Below, one piece after another: positions 23,216 to 35,362 of a stretch of 64,000 nt of DNA. The notes beneath the pieces are model-generated. The model had not been told where the DNA came from. It saw only the letters and a list, made by a program, of their open reading frames with translations, and did not search any database. Source of the DNA: Lotus japonicus (Eukaryota; Streptophyta; Magnoliopsida; Fabales; Fabaceae); contig NC_080042.1 in NCBI RefSeq assembly GCF_012489685.1, positions 11,174,150-11,238,149 of the forward strand, read 5' to 3'. Within the stretch, counting starts at the first letter, position 1. Each line of letters opens with the position of its first letter. Both the position numbers and the translations under genes were made by a program.

Positions 23216-23606
23216 GAGCATCTCCAATGGTATGAACTTATTTTAGGATTTAACTCAATTTTTGTGGGCCCAAATTGCCACATAGGATTTAAGACACTCA
23301 TAAGGTCTTCATGCACATTTCACTCTAGTGGTTGAAATCTTATTTTACTTTTGACGGGACCCATAGTACCCAATATATTTATATTATTTATTTCCTTCCC
23401 TAATTTTCACTTTGGTTATGGTATTGAAGGAGAGAAAAAAAGTATTATTTTATTTAAGATCCCACATTTGAGAGTACCTGAGCTAAGGCACGGATCTTAG
23501 CTTTTGTTAAGATCTCATGCCATGTAGGATAGCTCCAATGGTGAGATCTAATAAGATCTGGATCTTATTTTAAGGTCTCAAAATAAGGACTTCATTGGAG
23601 ATGCAC
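23216..23606. mobile_element. Tourist-like (PIF/Harbinger) MITE
   Basis: Ends GAGCATCTCCAATGG and CCATTGGAGATGCAC-like complement, flanked by TAA (23213-23215 and 23607-23609). TAA/TTA duplication and the GCATCTCCAATG terminus are familiar from plant Tourist-like elements. About 390 bp with no coding frame. Confidence 0.72.
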
Positions 23607-23609
23607 TAA

Positions 23610-24503
23610 GGTTTAGAGTTCAATCATCAACAGGGGCCCCCATTTAGGAAAATTACATGGGTCGTTATAAAAAATATCATTATGTTAAAAGAGTTTAATG
23701 GACATGTAGTGTTAGTATAAAACAACTTTATACAAACAACCAATAAAATTCAGATTTTTGTTTTATCAATGTTAGAAATTAATTTAATAAAACAAAAATT
23801 TGCAAAAAAATAAAATAAACATGCTTCTTTCAACCCTTCTTCATCAATCGTGTTTTTCCTTTTTTCCTGGTGGTAGTAAAACAAAATTATTATTAAAGAC
23901 TCAAATTTAACAATTGTATAACGATAAACAATAGAGGAATAGAGTTAAGGGAGTTGGTGGTTTCATGGCTTGCACCAACCTTTGGGGGGTTTCACTGCGA
24001 AACTAGCAAAGAGGGGTAGAGCATTTCCCGATTCGAGGAAGAGAGCGGAGGTAGAAAAAGGCAGCAACATCCTCATTTGCGCTCATGACCATGTAGTAGC
24101 GAGAAAAAAAACATAAGAAAGGGAAGGAGGAGAAGAATGAGAATGAAGGGAAAGAAGACAGGCAGACGTGAGGATGACAGGGAGATGAGGGATTCATGGT
24201 GGGGAAATGGAGGGTGATCGATGGCGCAATCCGAAGACAATCAATAATGACGGTTCTCCATGTATGTAGTAGGTATGTATCGTTCATGGCTGGAGAAGAT
24301 CGCCTCTGCAATAAGGACATAACGATTGCATCATTTGCATTGAAGGTTGGGCGCTTGTGTTTCTGTTCCTATGATGGATAGGCTTGGACCATTTGCATTG
24401 AAGGTTGAGATAGAAAATCGAAAAGAAAGAAACTAGAGACGATTGAGAATAATCACGACATGCAGTTATTTTATTTTAATTCAAAAAAATATTTGAAACT
24501 AAA
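23610..24503. other. Non-coding DNA, nothing assigned
   Basis: AT-rich with no supported gene. Short frames near 24003-24381 overlap on both strands and show no domain. Confidence 0.45.
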
Positions 24504-24610
24504 TTTTTTTTTGGTATATCGGAAAGATAAATTGCACCCGCCAGGAATCAAACCTTGGATCTCCCCTACCCAACCCATATGTCTCATAGCTCCTACCACT
24601 TGAGCTATCC
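24504..24610 (-). mobile_element. tRNA-derived SINE copy
   Basis: The minus strand starts GGATAGCTCAAGTGGTAGGAG (A-box-like) and carries a B-box-like GGTTTGATTCC about 45 bp later, ending in an A/T-rich tail. A second copy of the same family is at 42554-42662. The LTR element at 24611 inserted exactly at the SINE 5' edge and duplicated its TATCC. Confidence 0.65.
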
Positions 24611-25487
24611 TGTAATTTTGGTTCTCGCACAGGACAAATGTTCTACGCGATGCTGGGACAACCGGTTCGATAACTGACTAACATTAACAAAACCAGAAAA
24701 ATAATAAAGAAGAACACAAAGGATTGGTAACCCAATTCAGTGAAACTTCACCTACGTCTGGAGGGTTTTCACCCAAAGAAAGGAAATCTACTATCTCAAG
24801 ATTCAGGAATTACAGACACTCATGAACACCACTGTTCATAGTTCACTTCCTAATCTACCTAGTGTATTTCTACTTAGTATCTTAACATAAGTATGAGAGC
24901 CTCCCTCACTTTCTCTCAATCACTGTCACAGTGATTGGTAACAAACGATCAACAATCAGAGTTTTTAGAATCAAAGAACACATAACACAACTTTGCTTTA
25001 TAGAATCAGTGAGCAAAGTTTGTTCAAAAGTAAACAAGGACAAAGAACAATGAACAACCCTAAAACCCTTGATCTCTCTCAATTAGCTTCGGTGGTCTTC
25101 ATGTTTTATGTCTTCATCCTTTTATATACTTCAGCAGCAACAGCATAGGCACTAGGGTTAGCATGGGATGAAGTAACAGATTGCAACAACCATCAAATCA
25201 AAACTGAATCTCCAAAGATCTTGTTGCGTTTTTCCCAAGTAAAGATATAAACAAATCGTTTATCAAAGATTGTTTCAACAAATAACAACCCACAATTAAA
25301 ACCCTTATGGTACAGCTACTTGAACCTGAAGTAACTTTTAAAAACATATCTTCATAAGATCTTCTAGAGCCCACAATCACGTTCCAAGCAAAGGACTGAT
25401 GTCCTAGCTTCACGAAATCAGATGTCAAGGCATTTGCTTCGACATCAGGTTGTTTTTGACAAAATGCAAGACAACAAAGTAACAACA
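24611..25487 (-). repeat. 3' LTR (element orientation)
   Basis: 877 bp, minus-strand termini TGTTGTTAC...ATTACA, next to the polypurine tract complement at 25488-25500. Confidence 0.88.
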
Positions 25488-25912
25488 ATCTCCCCCTTTG
25501 TCAAATTTTGTCTAAAACAACTCACAGATCAGAAAGGGTAAACATAGAGAACCAAAGCTCCCCCTTAGCAGCAGAACTCCCCCTCAAATGATGCATCCAT
25601 ACTAACACCAATCATACCCCAAAAGGCATAGTTGGAACAAAGAACATAGCAGCAAAACACACTAACTATCCAACAAAAGCAAACCAGTAAACCAGTAGCA
25701 ACTTGGACATAAAAAAATAGCAGCTTGGAGTACTACACAACCAGTTACTTGCCTTGTCTTGAAAGTGTCTTCAAATTATTACAGACCAAAGCTACCAAGC
25801 AGAAAAACATAGTCTTCACAGCAACAGAAACAACACAGATTCTTCACCAAACTACTCCCCATTTTTAACATAAATTTGCAAAAGGGTCTTCAGCATAAAC
25901 AAACCATCACTA

Positions 25913-27986
25913 CTAAGACCAGAATGACAACAATTCATGAACATTTTCAATAACTGAATTCTTCCAACCGGTAGATGATTCAGAACCCAAGGTAGATTGA
26001 TGGATTTGGAGATCAAGTTCAGATGTGTCAACAATGTGGTTAGGATTTCCAGCAGAGGGTTCCATATTCACATCTGAAGTAGTCTCAACTAATGTCTCAA
26101 CGTGGGGTTCAACATTGGGAACAGAAACATATTCAACTGATATCTCATGAATCACACTAGGCACAATAGCATTAGGATCTGCACTTACAGATTCACCTAT
26201 GCTTGCATGAACAGTTGCTAGTGAATTTGAGACTTCAAGAGAACTTGAAGCAGCAAATTTCTTCCTCCACTCCTTCATAAAATCTACACCAGATCTTTGA
26301 GATTTAAGAAGAGCAACATCTTTTGAATATGATCTATTCACCCTAGATGGTTGTGGAGACATCTCTTCCTCGCCGAAGAACTTGACTCTAACTCCTTCTT
26401 TAGGTTTCCACTATTTCCTTGCTGGAGCTACTTGTGGATTAGTCCTTGATTGATCATGTGACTGAGGATATCCATATAGCTTGTAACAGTATGGCCTTAT
26501 ATGACCAAGTTTGCCACAGTGATGACATCTCCAAGTAGATTTCTTGGATTTCTGAACTGAGGGTACACATGTCGTACATAATGATGCAACATTGGGTCTG
26601 ACATTGGTTGCTTAGTTTGCTTTTCAGATGAAACATACTTATTTGCATTCTTGTAGCTGAAGCCTATCTCTTCCATATCTCCAACTGTTTTCCAAACTTC
26701 CAGAATCTCATCTAACACATTAGTACTATTATTCATCATATGAATAGACTTTGTCATACCTTCAAGCATGGAGTTCAAAAGAGTAACTTCCTCTTGTAAG
26801 CTATCATTGATGATTAGAAGTTGCTTCTTTTCTGCAAGTAGATTATTGACGTTCTTTACTTCTTCTTGCAAACTAGCATTAGTGCTCTGAAACTTCTCAT
26901 TCTCAGTAACCAAATCTTTGACTTCTTTTCTCATGTTCTCACCATACATACATGATTCCTTCCACTTAGCCAACAACAATTTGTAGGTTTCAACTAGTTC
27001 TTCATTTGAGATAACCTCATCACCATCACTTGACTAAGCATCATAATAGTACTTTCCAATGAGAGCCTTTACATGAATAGTCTTGGTTGTATCATTCTCA
27101 TGTTTGCCCTTCAGTTGAAATTTAGTATTCCTCACATTGTCCGACACATTGTCCAGGACATTTGTATTTAACGTTCTTCCCAAACTCTTCAACGCTTTGT
27201 CAAGAAATGATATAGCTTCTGCAATACTTGCATCAGTATCCTCCTCCCTTTGATCTTCATCTTCTTCAGTGTTGGACACAAAAGTTATACTCTTCGCATT
27301 CTTATCAGATCTACCATTAAGAGGCATCTCAAAGGTTTGCAAGGAACCAATGAGTTCATCAACCTTGATGTTACTGATGTCTTGGGCTTCTTCAATGGCA
27401 GTTACCTTCATATCAAACCTCTTGGGGAGAGACCTGAGAATCTTTCTTGCTAACTTCTCTTCAGACATGGTTCCCCTAGGGCAAAAGAAGAGTTTTCTAG
27501 ATCCCTTATACGCATGTGAAACTCATATATGGATTCATCCTCATTCATCTTCATAGTTTCAAAATGAGTTGTAAGAAGCTGAAGCTTTGACATACAAACT
27601 CTTGATGTTCCTTCATGGGCAGTCTTGAGAATCTCCCATGCTTCTTTAGCCACAGCACATGTGTTGATTAGCGTGAACATATTTTTGTCAACTCCATTAA
27701 AAATAGCATTCAAGGCTTTGGAGTTTTCAAGAGCTTCGTCATCTTCTTTCTTTGTCCACTTTTCTTCAGGCTTCAATTCAAATGTGGATGCTTTCACAGG
27801 ATGTTTCCACCCCTTGACTATTGCCTTCCATGTTATACTGTTCATAGATTTGAGAAACACCATCATTCGAGCCTTCCAGTAGTCATAATTGGTACCATCC
27901 AAAATTGGTGGCATATAGATTGATCCTCTTCCATTCATAATGTTGTCCTTGAGAACAGAATATATTCCCTGGAGCTCACCCAACAT
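25913..27986 (-). pseudogene. Decayed Copia gag with coiled coil, CCHC knuckle and acidic tail
   Basis: ATG at 27984-27986 opens MLGELQGIYSVLKDN, followed by the DUF4219/UBN2-like gag region (NYDYWKARM, AWEILKTAHEG, MRIRDLEN). A frameshift near 27460 moves the frame to KLARKILRSLPKRFD, and a TAG near 27034 interrupts it. Then comes a long coiled coil (about 26980-26700). A second frameshift precedes the zinc knuckle CHHCGKLGHIRPYC (near 26480-26525). After a TAG at 26411-26413 the same frame continues as WKPKEGVRVKFFG and an acidic, valine-rich tail of about 150 residues, ending near 25913 with no protease motif. Nothing of pol is present. Confidence 0.8.
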
Positions 27987-28012
27987 AATAGGGTGCCTTC
28001 TCTGATGCCAAT

Positions 28013-28883
28013 TGTAATTCTAGTTCTCGCACAGGACAAATGTTCTACGTGATGCTGGGACAACTGGTTCGACAACTGACTAACATTAACAAAACTAGCA
28101 AAATAATAAAGAAGAACACAGAGGATTGGTAACCCAGTTCGGTGAAACTTCACCTACGTCTGGAGGGTTTGCACCCAAAGAAAGGAAATTCACTATCTCA
28201 AGATTCAGGAATTACAGACACTCATGAACACCACAGTTCATAGTTCACTTTCTAATCTACCCAGTGTATTTCTACTTAGTATCTCAACCTAAGTATGAGA
28301 GCCCCTCTCACTTTCTCTCAATCACTGCCACAGTGATTGGTAACAAACAATCAACAATCAGAGTTTTTAGAATCAAAGAACATAGAACACAACTTTGCTT
28401 TATAGAATCAGTGAGCAAAGTTTGTTCACAAGTAAACAAGGACAAAGAACAATGAACAACCCTAAAACCTTTGATCTCTCGCAATTAGCTTCGGTGGTCT
28501 TCATGTTTTAGGTCTTCATCTTTTTATATACTTCAGCAGCAGCAGCATAAGCACTAGGGTTAGCATGGGCTGAAGTAACAGATTGCAACAACCATCAAAT
28601 CAAAACTAAATCTCCAAAGATCTTGTTGCGTTTTTCCCAAGTAAAGATAGAAACAAATCAAAGATTTGTTTCAACAAATAACAACCCACAATTAAAACCC
28701 TTCTGGTACAACTACTTGAATCTCAAGTAACTTATAAAAACATATCTTCATAAGATCTTCAAGGGCCCACAATCACGTTCCAAGCAAAGGACTGATGTCC
28801 TAGCTTCACGAAATCAGATGTCAAGGCATCTGCTTCGACATCAAGTTGTTTTTGACAAAATGCAAGACAACAAAATAACAGCA
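28013..28883 (-). repeat. 5' LTR (element orientation)
   Basis: 871 bp, flanked on the right by the target duplication TATCC (28884-28888) and on the left by the primer site. Confidence 0.88.
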
Positions 28884-28888
28884 TATCC

Positions 28889-29154
28889 TAATATGCCAAA
28901 AATTAAAAGACTATTAGTTATCTGTATAAAACGACTTTACACTGTGGATATCCATTAAACACATGTTAAAATCCTTAATCACACATGTGATTTCCTCCAT
29001 ATAATGGAAAGATTGTGGCCGGTTTTTTTATAAGGAGATTGTACCCGGTTAGTACTACATATTAAAAAGACCTTATAATATGGATAATGCAAATTTTCAT
29101 ACCCTCTTGGAGATTGGGTTTGGTCACTTCTATTAAGGGTTGAAGTTACAAGTT
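28889..29154. other. Short non-coding spacer
   Basis: Nothing assigned. It continues the DNA that lay beside the SINE before the LTR element inserted. Confidence 0.4.
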
Positions 29155-29157
29155 TAA

Positions 29158-30525
29158 GGCTATGTTTGGCATGTCATTTCAGATAGCTTAAAGCTTATTT
29201 GACTAGCTTAAAAGCACTTTAAAAGTGTTTGGTGAAAGAGCTTATTTCAGTAGCTTAAAACTTTAAGCTATAAGCTATATCAGGTAGCTTGGCTATGTTT
29301 GGCATGTCATTTCAACTAGCTTATAGCTTATTTGACTAGCTTAAAAGCTCTATAAAAGTGTTTGGTGAAGAAGCTTATTTCAGTAGCTTAAACCTTTAAG
29401 CTATAAGCTACCTGAGGTAGCTTAAAGCTTAAAACTTATAGCTTATTAAATATATTCTCATTTTTATCCTTATTATTTTATTAAAATTCCACCTTTAGCC
29501 TTATATGTTTCATCACTAAACATATTTACTTATCAGCTATCACACTTGTCTCATACGCACACTGTTTCCGTACACAGATAATTACTAGTACTTTGGAATA
29601 AAACAAATAATTTTATATTACAAATGACAAATTATTTGTTTTATTCTATTTAATTTAATAAAAATATAGAAAATTAAATAAGTAAAAATTAATATTATAC
29701 TTTTAAGATGATAAATAACTCGAGTGAAATTACAATATTTATAATAATTTGAATATTATCATATATTTATTAATCTGAAAATAAAGTAATGTTAAATATA
29801 AAAAGAATTATACAAGTATGTCATTTTATGTCATATTACAATTTCAGCTTGTTCAACAGTTAGTTTTACCAAACACTTTTGTTCAAATTACGTAGTCTTT
29901 CAGCTTTCAGCTTTCAGCTAGTTTATCAGCTTTAAGCTTTCAGCTAGCTTTTCAGCTATCATCTAGCTTTTCAGCTTTCAGCTAGCTTATCAGCTAGGCA
30001 TGCCAAACATAGCCTAAATCTTAAAGCTTATAGCTTATTAAATATATTCTCATTTTTATCCTTATTATTTTAGTAACATTCCACCTTTCGCCTTATATGT
30101 TTTTTCCTAAACCTATTTACTTATTACTTTAGAATAAAACATTGTTGTTTTATTATGGGATGCAAGATGATATTTCTTTATTACTACTTTGAAATAAAAC
30201 AAATAACTTTATATTACAAATTACAAATTATTTATTTTATTCTATTCAATTTAATAAAATATAGAAAATTAATGTTATATTTTTAAGATGATAAATAACT
30301 TGAGTGAAATAAAAAAAAATTAAGTTATAATTATTTTAATATTAATATCATATAGGTATTAATGTGAAAATAAATTAATGTTAAATATAAAAAGAATTGT
30401 ATAAATATGTCACTTTATGTCATTTTACAATTTCAGCTTGTTCAACAACTAATTTTATCACACTTTTGTTCTAATTACGTAGCTTTTCAGCTTTCAACTT
30501 TCAGTTAGGTGTGCCAAACATAGCC
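29158..30525. mobile_element. PIF/Harbinger-like element with internal duplication
   Basis: Outer ends GGCTATGTTTGGCATG and GTGCCAAACATAGCC, flanked by TAA (29155-29157 and 30526-30528). A second left end lies at 29291 and a second right end at 30014, and the AT-rich interior (29440-29900) is repeated at 30035-30480, so two copies are fused or nested. Subterminal DNA is packed with AGCTTA/TAAGCT and CAGCTTTCAG motifs. No transposase frame. Confidence 0.68.
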
Positions 30526-30593
30526 TAAGTATATATGGATATTACCCATACCGCAGTTGTGTTTCACTCTCTCTCTCTATGCATATATATATA

Positions 30594-31681
30594 GGGAGCG
30601 TATCAGGTGAGAGGAGTGGATTATGGTGAGAGATGATTGCATTATTTAATAGCCATATGATGAAGGTTAACGGTCCAGATTTAATTTTAATTTAAAGAGT
30701 TCCTCTGACCTCACTCACACCCAATCAAGGAACCAAAGGCAATTGCTTCCGCCGTCAGCTCTCCATAGTCGATCTACCCAAACAACCACTAATTATTCAA
30801 ATCTTCCGTCACCTCTTCCTCGTTTTCAATATTTGTTCTTTTATTCTTTATACTTTGATTTTGGATTTGAGTGCGAATCAGATTGGAACAATTGGAAGTA
30901 CAATTGAAACAATTGGAAGTACATGAATCATAAAAAAGAAGGAAAAAATATATGATAAAAAACAGAGAACCGATCCTGGAAAAGAAATCATTTAGGGAGC
31001 ATATTAGGTGAGAGCAGTGTGTTATGGTGAGAGATGAGAGGAATAATTATTAGCTATTGGATCAAAATAAATGGTTTAGTTTAATTCATTTATCAAAACA
31101 CTCACTGGACCCTCTCTTACACTATTCTCTCGCATTCTCTTCAGCAGCCGGAAACGAAACGGTGATGTTCTTCCCCTTCTCCGATCCTTGCCACTGATTC
31201 TCCCAGTCTCTCCACCCACCTGCACGAAGCAAGCTCCCATCATTCTCATGAGGAAGGTGATCAATTTTCGCATCTTGGAGGGTTCCGAATTGGGTTAAGT
31301 AGAGGCGCTGAAGGAGGTGAAGAAGAAAAACGAGAAGAGGTTCATGGTGGTATGGGCTCGAAACTGGAGGTTCCGTCGCCGGTGATTTTGGTCATGGTGA
31401 CGCCCTGATTGATCCTCTCGACCTTCTCTTCAATGATTTCTTTTCCAGAATCGGTTCTCTGTTTTTTTTTCAGATATTTTTTCCTTCTTTTTTATGATTC
31501 ATGTACTTCCAATTGTTTCAATTGTACTTCCAATTGTTCCAATATGATTCGCACTCAAATCCGAGGTCAGAGGAACTCTTTAAATTAAAATTAAATCTGG
31601 ACCGTTAACCTTCATCATATGGCTATTAATTAATATTCTCATCTCTCACCATAATCCACTCCTCTCACCTGATACGCTTCC
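30594..31681. mobile_element. Foldback element with a second element end inside
   Basis: Inverted arms: 30594-30710 pairs with 31563-31681 and about 30855-30990 pairs with 31430-31562. Ends read GGGAGCGTATCAGGTGAG and its complement. At 30994 a diverged second copy of the left end (AGGGAGCATATTAGGTGAG) starts and has no matching right end, suggesting a truncated nested copy. Flanks are TA repeats, so the target duplication cannot be fixed. No coding capacity. Confidence 0.65.
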
Positions 31682-31714
<33 letters not shown>

Positions 31715-31722
31715 GTATGTAT
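31682..31722 (+). repeat. (TA)n microsatellite
   Basis: Uninterrupted TA run of about 22 bp, followed by TATG variants. Confidence 0.8.
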
Positions 31723-33467
31723 AAGTGAGTGCATCTGATTTTTATTGAATTTGAAAAAAGCATATAATCGTATACTAAAGGAAGTGTTGTTGGTTATAAA
31801 AAAGAAAGGTGTTCATGTGACTTATATTCAAGTTATAATAAACATGTATGAGAGGACAGCTACAAACATGTGTGATAACTTCTGAGGATGTTACTAATAA
31901 CTTCCCTATGTCATGTGTATGTCTGTGACTGCACAAATCATTATTTCTCTGTACATTTTTGTTATGTTCACAACTTACCACCTGAACTCATTCTTGAAGT
32001 AATTTGCGTGAAAAGTTACTTGATAATAAAAGCTGTGCACTTCAAACCATATGTTGTTAGGAACCTCAGTTCTGCATAATTCGCATTACTTTCAAGTTTA
32101 CACTGACTCTACTAAGCCAATTTGATCCCGTATCAAATAAGTGCCTAGAAAGTGTTGGACATGTGGAAGCAAACAAAACATCCACAGGTCCACATGATCA
32201 AATCAAAAGCATATTTTCTACACTAAAACTCCAAATTAGAGAGACTAAAACTTAACAACAAACTAGCACCAAATTTCAACATGCAGTCCAATGATGGATC
32301 CCAAAAACATCCCAAAATCTAAGGATCCAAATTTTTTGTCCCTGTTTGATGTCTCTTTCTCTGACCTACCAATACAATTATGTCATGTCAATTAAAAAAA
32401 AACATGAATATGGCAGTAATAACTTTACATGTGAGATTCTTATTAAATAATTATGATACAATTCTATTTGTGGGACAGGAAATGAAACACCAAACCGGAA
32501 CAGAAGATTTCGATCCAAAATCTAGAGATATACTCAACTCTTAGCAATACAGTGAAACCACTATTAGTCCAGCTCAAGTGTGGGCAACACATGAAATTTT
32601 CTGGGAAAAAAGACTGCAATTTTACCAAACATATATGAAATGTAACCAAATAAACAGCAGCCAGAATCACTATCATGCAGTAAGACAAATAAAACTGAAT
32701 ACTCAACAAGCAAAAGATACAAAAAAAGGTAACAAGAAAAAAAAACGAAAAAATCAAGCACAAGTAGTTCAGGTATACCAGTCCACAAATTTTATAACCA
32801 AAACAAAAAATTTGAATCAACACTAAATGCCTTAAACCAGTAACCCAAACATGTAGGAGAAAATCGAGATGCCAAAAAAGTGTGAATAATTGTTGTGTGC
32901 AAAGGAGGAATGAAAGAGAACGGAAGTAATTGATGTGGCCATGGCACTCACTAGCTGCAACAATCCAACACCAGTTGTTAATGGCGATAATGCAACTGCA
33001 GCAGATGACTGGAGATTTTCAACCTTTACATAGAGCCAGTTCTCTGCGCCGGAGTGTCTCAAGGTTCTGATTTCAATTGATGGATAATGTTGGAATTTTC
33101 AAACAGGGATAAGAACATATTTTGTCCATATAACATAACTTTTTACTTTCAGCTTTTCGAAAAGCTTGAAAAGAAGGTGCTGTTGAAATTAATTTACACC
33201 ATACGCTCTTTCACAGCTTAGAAAAATCAGAAGTTGATATCCAAAGTCCAAACAGCTCTTAAAGTAATAAAAGTGCTTAGACCAGAACATAAGTCCTGAT
33301 AAATTCTTCTAGGCTATCTCCGACAGGCGCTTATATGGGTAAATAGTTTGGCGAAATCAAATTTACTTAGATAGTGACTTTTTAAATGATGAAGTAACTT
33401 ATATATGTAGATAATAATTACAAAATCAGGTGTAGACATTACAAATTGTGCAGAACTGCAGGGATAC
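31723..33467. other. Non-coding AT-rich DNA
   Basis: No supported gene. It may include distal 3' sequence of the PPR transcription unit, which would run leftward, but no exon can be shown. Confidence 0.4.
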
Positions 33468-33842
33468 TGATAATTACCAAAAGGGATTGAAATTTATTGA
33501 AATAGAAACAAGAGAGTTTCCTCTCAGTAGTCACAAACAAATCCAGGAACAAATCCTGGATGTTCGAGAGCTAGTTCTCCCTACCAATTTACTTTAGAAT
33601 ATCCTGATAATTAATCAATCCGACACATACTATTTATAAACTAACCGCATTCAGTTTCCTAAAACATAACTGACACAAGTTACATAACCAGAAATAACTG
33701 ACTCAACCAAAAAATAGCTGACTCATAAATAACTGACTCAACATAATTAACTCAGACTAGAAACTGACTAAATTATTCCCTGCTGCGCCCCTACTTTCCT
33801 GCGGTTGTAGACCTTTATAATAAGGGGTCGCACCCTATCACA
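33468..33842 (-). mobile_element. Small LTR-like sequence, possible solo Copia LTR
   Basis: Read on the minus strand it starts TGTGATAGGGTGCGACC, has a TATA-like TTTATAAATAG, a polyadenylation-like TTCAATAAATTTC and ends AATTATCA. The order start-TATA-polyA-end suits an LTR of about 375 bp. No clear target duplication was found, so this is tentative. Confidence 0.42.
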
Positions 33843-35362
33843 AATTTTCTTGAGTAACTGACAATTTGGTGGAAACTGAAAAAAATTCTATATGAATTTG
33901 TACATTGATTAACATAGTAGTAAGTTGCACTTTTTGGTTTGTTATGCCAAGCCAATATTATTTAAAAGCCTGTTCTTGTATGCCATCTTAATCATGTGGA
34001 GATGACAGATTTCTCTCAATATCCAAGGTAAAACCACTGTATTTGTAGCTTCTCTCAAGGCCTTTTGGATTTTCCACACTAATTTTTGCAGAATGGAAAA
34101 GAGATCCGGCAACCACTAAATGGAAAAATCCTCCACTTTGATAACTATGCAGGAAAAAAAATTAATATTAACAAGATCACTGAAAGAACTTACCTGGGGA
34201 CACCAAAACAGGTTGGTTCAAGGGAAAGAGGTACACACCATAAGCTTGAGTTGCAGCATGAGGATGATGTCCAAATCATAAGGGTGTTGGAGAGTGAAAG
34301 TTAAAGTATCATGCTCATCTAAAAATCCAGTTGTTTATATAATCTGTTATCACCCCTCATCCCATCCTCGAAATCACAGTATTAAATGGTCTGATTAAAT
34401 TGTACAAATACCACTAGTTGCACCCAAAGGACAATTGCTATAACTGGAAAGTGTAACATTACTAACATATACTACACAACTATACAAACAAAACAAGGCT
34501 AGTAATATTTGGAGGACGGAAGGGACTGAAAACGACAATAAAAAGAGAAGAATATGAAATGGACATGCAATGGACGAGGTGCATGATCTTTACTGACTAG
34601 TCCACTTCTTCTGCCAAAGATAAAAGGTTACATTTCAAGTTCTCACTCTCTCTTTTTTTACCTTCTATGCTTTTTTTTCTGGCGAGTAAGAAACTTGGAA
34701 TAAATGTAACACAGACAATAAAATATGAAAATATCAAGAAGAGATCAACAGCAAAGGATGGAGCTACAGAATTTTGAACGAGGCAGCAAAGGGAACAGAC
34801 AACACTTTGTTTATCCCGCAAAGCTTAACTATCTCCACTATTTTCAGGAAAAATATTACAAAAATGGTTGTTTGGGAAAATTTGGGGAGGGAGTGGGGAT
34901 GCACAGCCCTCATGGACATACACTATCCTCCACTCCTGTCCACAACAACCAAACTTTCTTCTACAGACTTCACTGAGCTTCATTTCCAGTGAAATAATTT
35001 AGAGTCATGTCTTTTTAGTGGTGTCTTGCAAAGTAATCTTCCTTTACCCCTTTTAACCAGAATACCTTTCATCTGATATGACCCGCCTTCTCCATTTGAA
35101 GAGCCTTTATTAGTCTTCTTCTCACATGACAAGCCACTTTAGGCGAGTTTCTGTCATCATAGCATAAAAAAGATCATGAAAAAGAGAGCAATTTTCTCAG
35201 TATTGGTAATCAATACCTAAAATGGAGTAGTAAATAACTGAATACCCGGAAAAAGTGAAGAAGCAAATATCTCGAGCCCAAACTCTCCAAATGCCGAGTG
35301 ACTATGAAGCAAAAACTGACAGAGACTACAGCATCTTGTGACACAAGATCCAGCATGTTCCT
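33843..35362 (-). other. Region downstream of the PPR gene, possible spliced 3' UTR
   Basis: No protein gene recognised. Directly after the PPR stop the minus strand reads about 100 bp and then a GTATTCAG donor-like site near 35245. Another exon-like block lies at about 35000-35150. Introns in 3' UTRs of plant PPR genes are common, so this may be untranslated exons, but only transcripts can show it. Confidence 0.35.

Larger units (their letters stand above)
24611..28883 (-). mobile_element. Copia-type LTR element with gag but no pol
   Basis: Two LTRs (24611-25487 and 28013-28883, about 877 and 871 bp, roughly 95% alike by eye) enclose 2.5 kb, flanked by the 5-bp duplication TATCC (24606-24610 and 28884-28888). 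In element orientation a primer site (ATTGGCATCAGAG, near 28002-28014) follows the 5' LTR, and a polypurine tract (AAAGGGGGAGAT) precedes the 3' LTR at 25488. The interior encodes only a decayed gag with zinc knuckle and an acidic tail. Protease, integrase and RT are missing, so it is non-autonomous. LTR ends and the gag start match the nested element at 748-2905. Confidence 0.9.

Noticed and set aside
33468..33842. Confident solo LTR call
   Set aside because: No matching 5-bp flanks were found, so it is listed only as a tentative LTR-like sequence.
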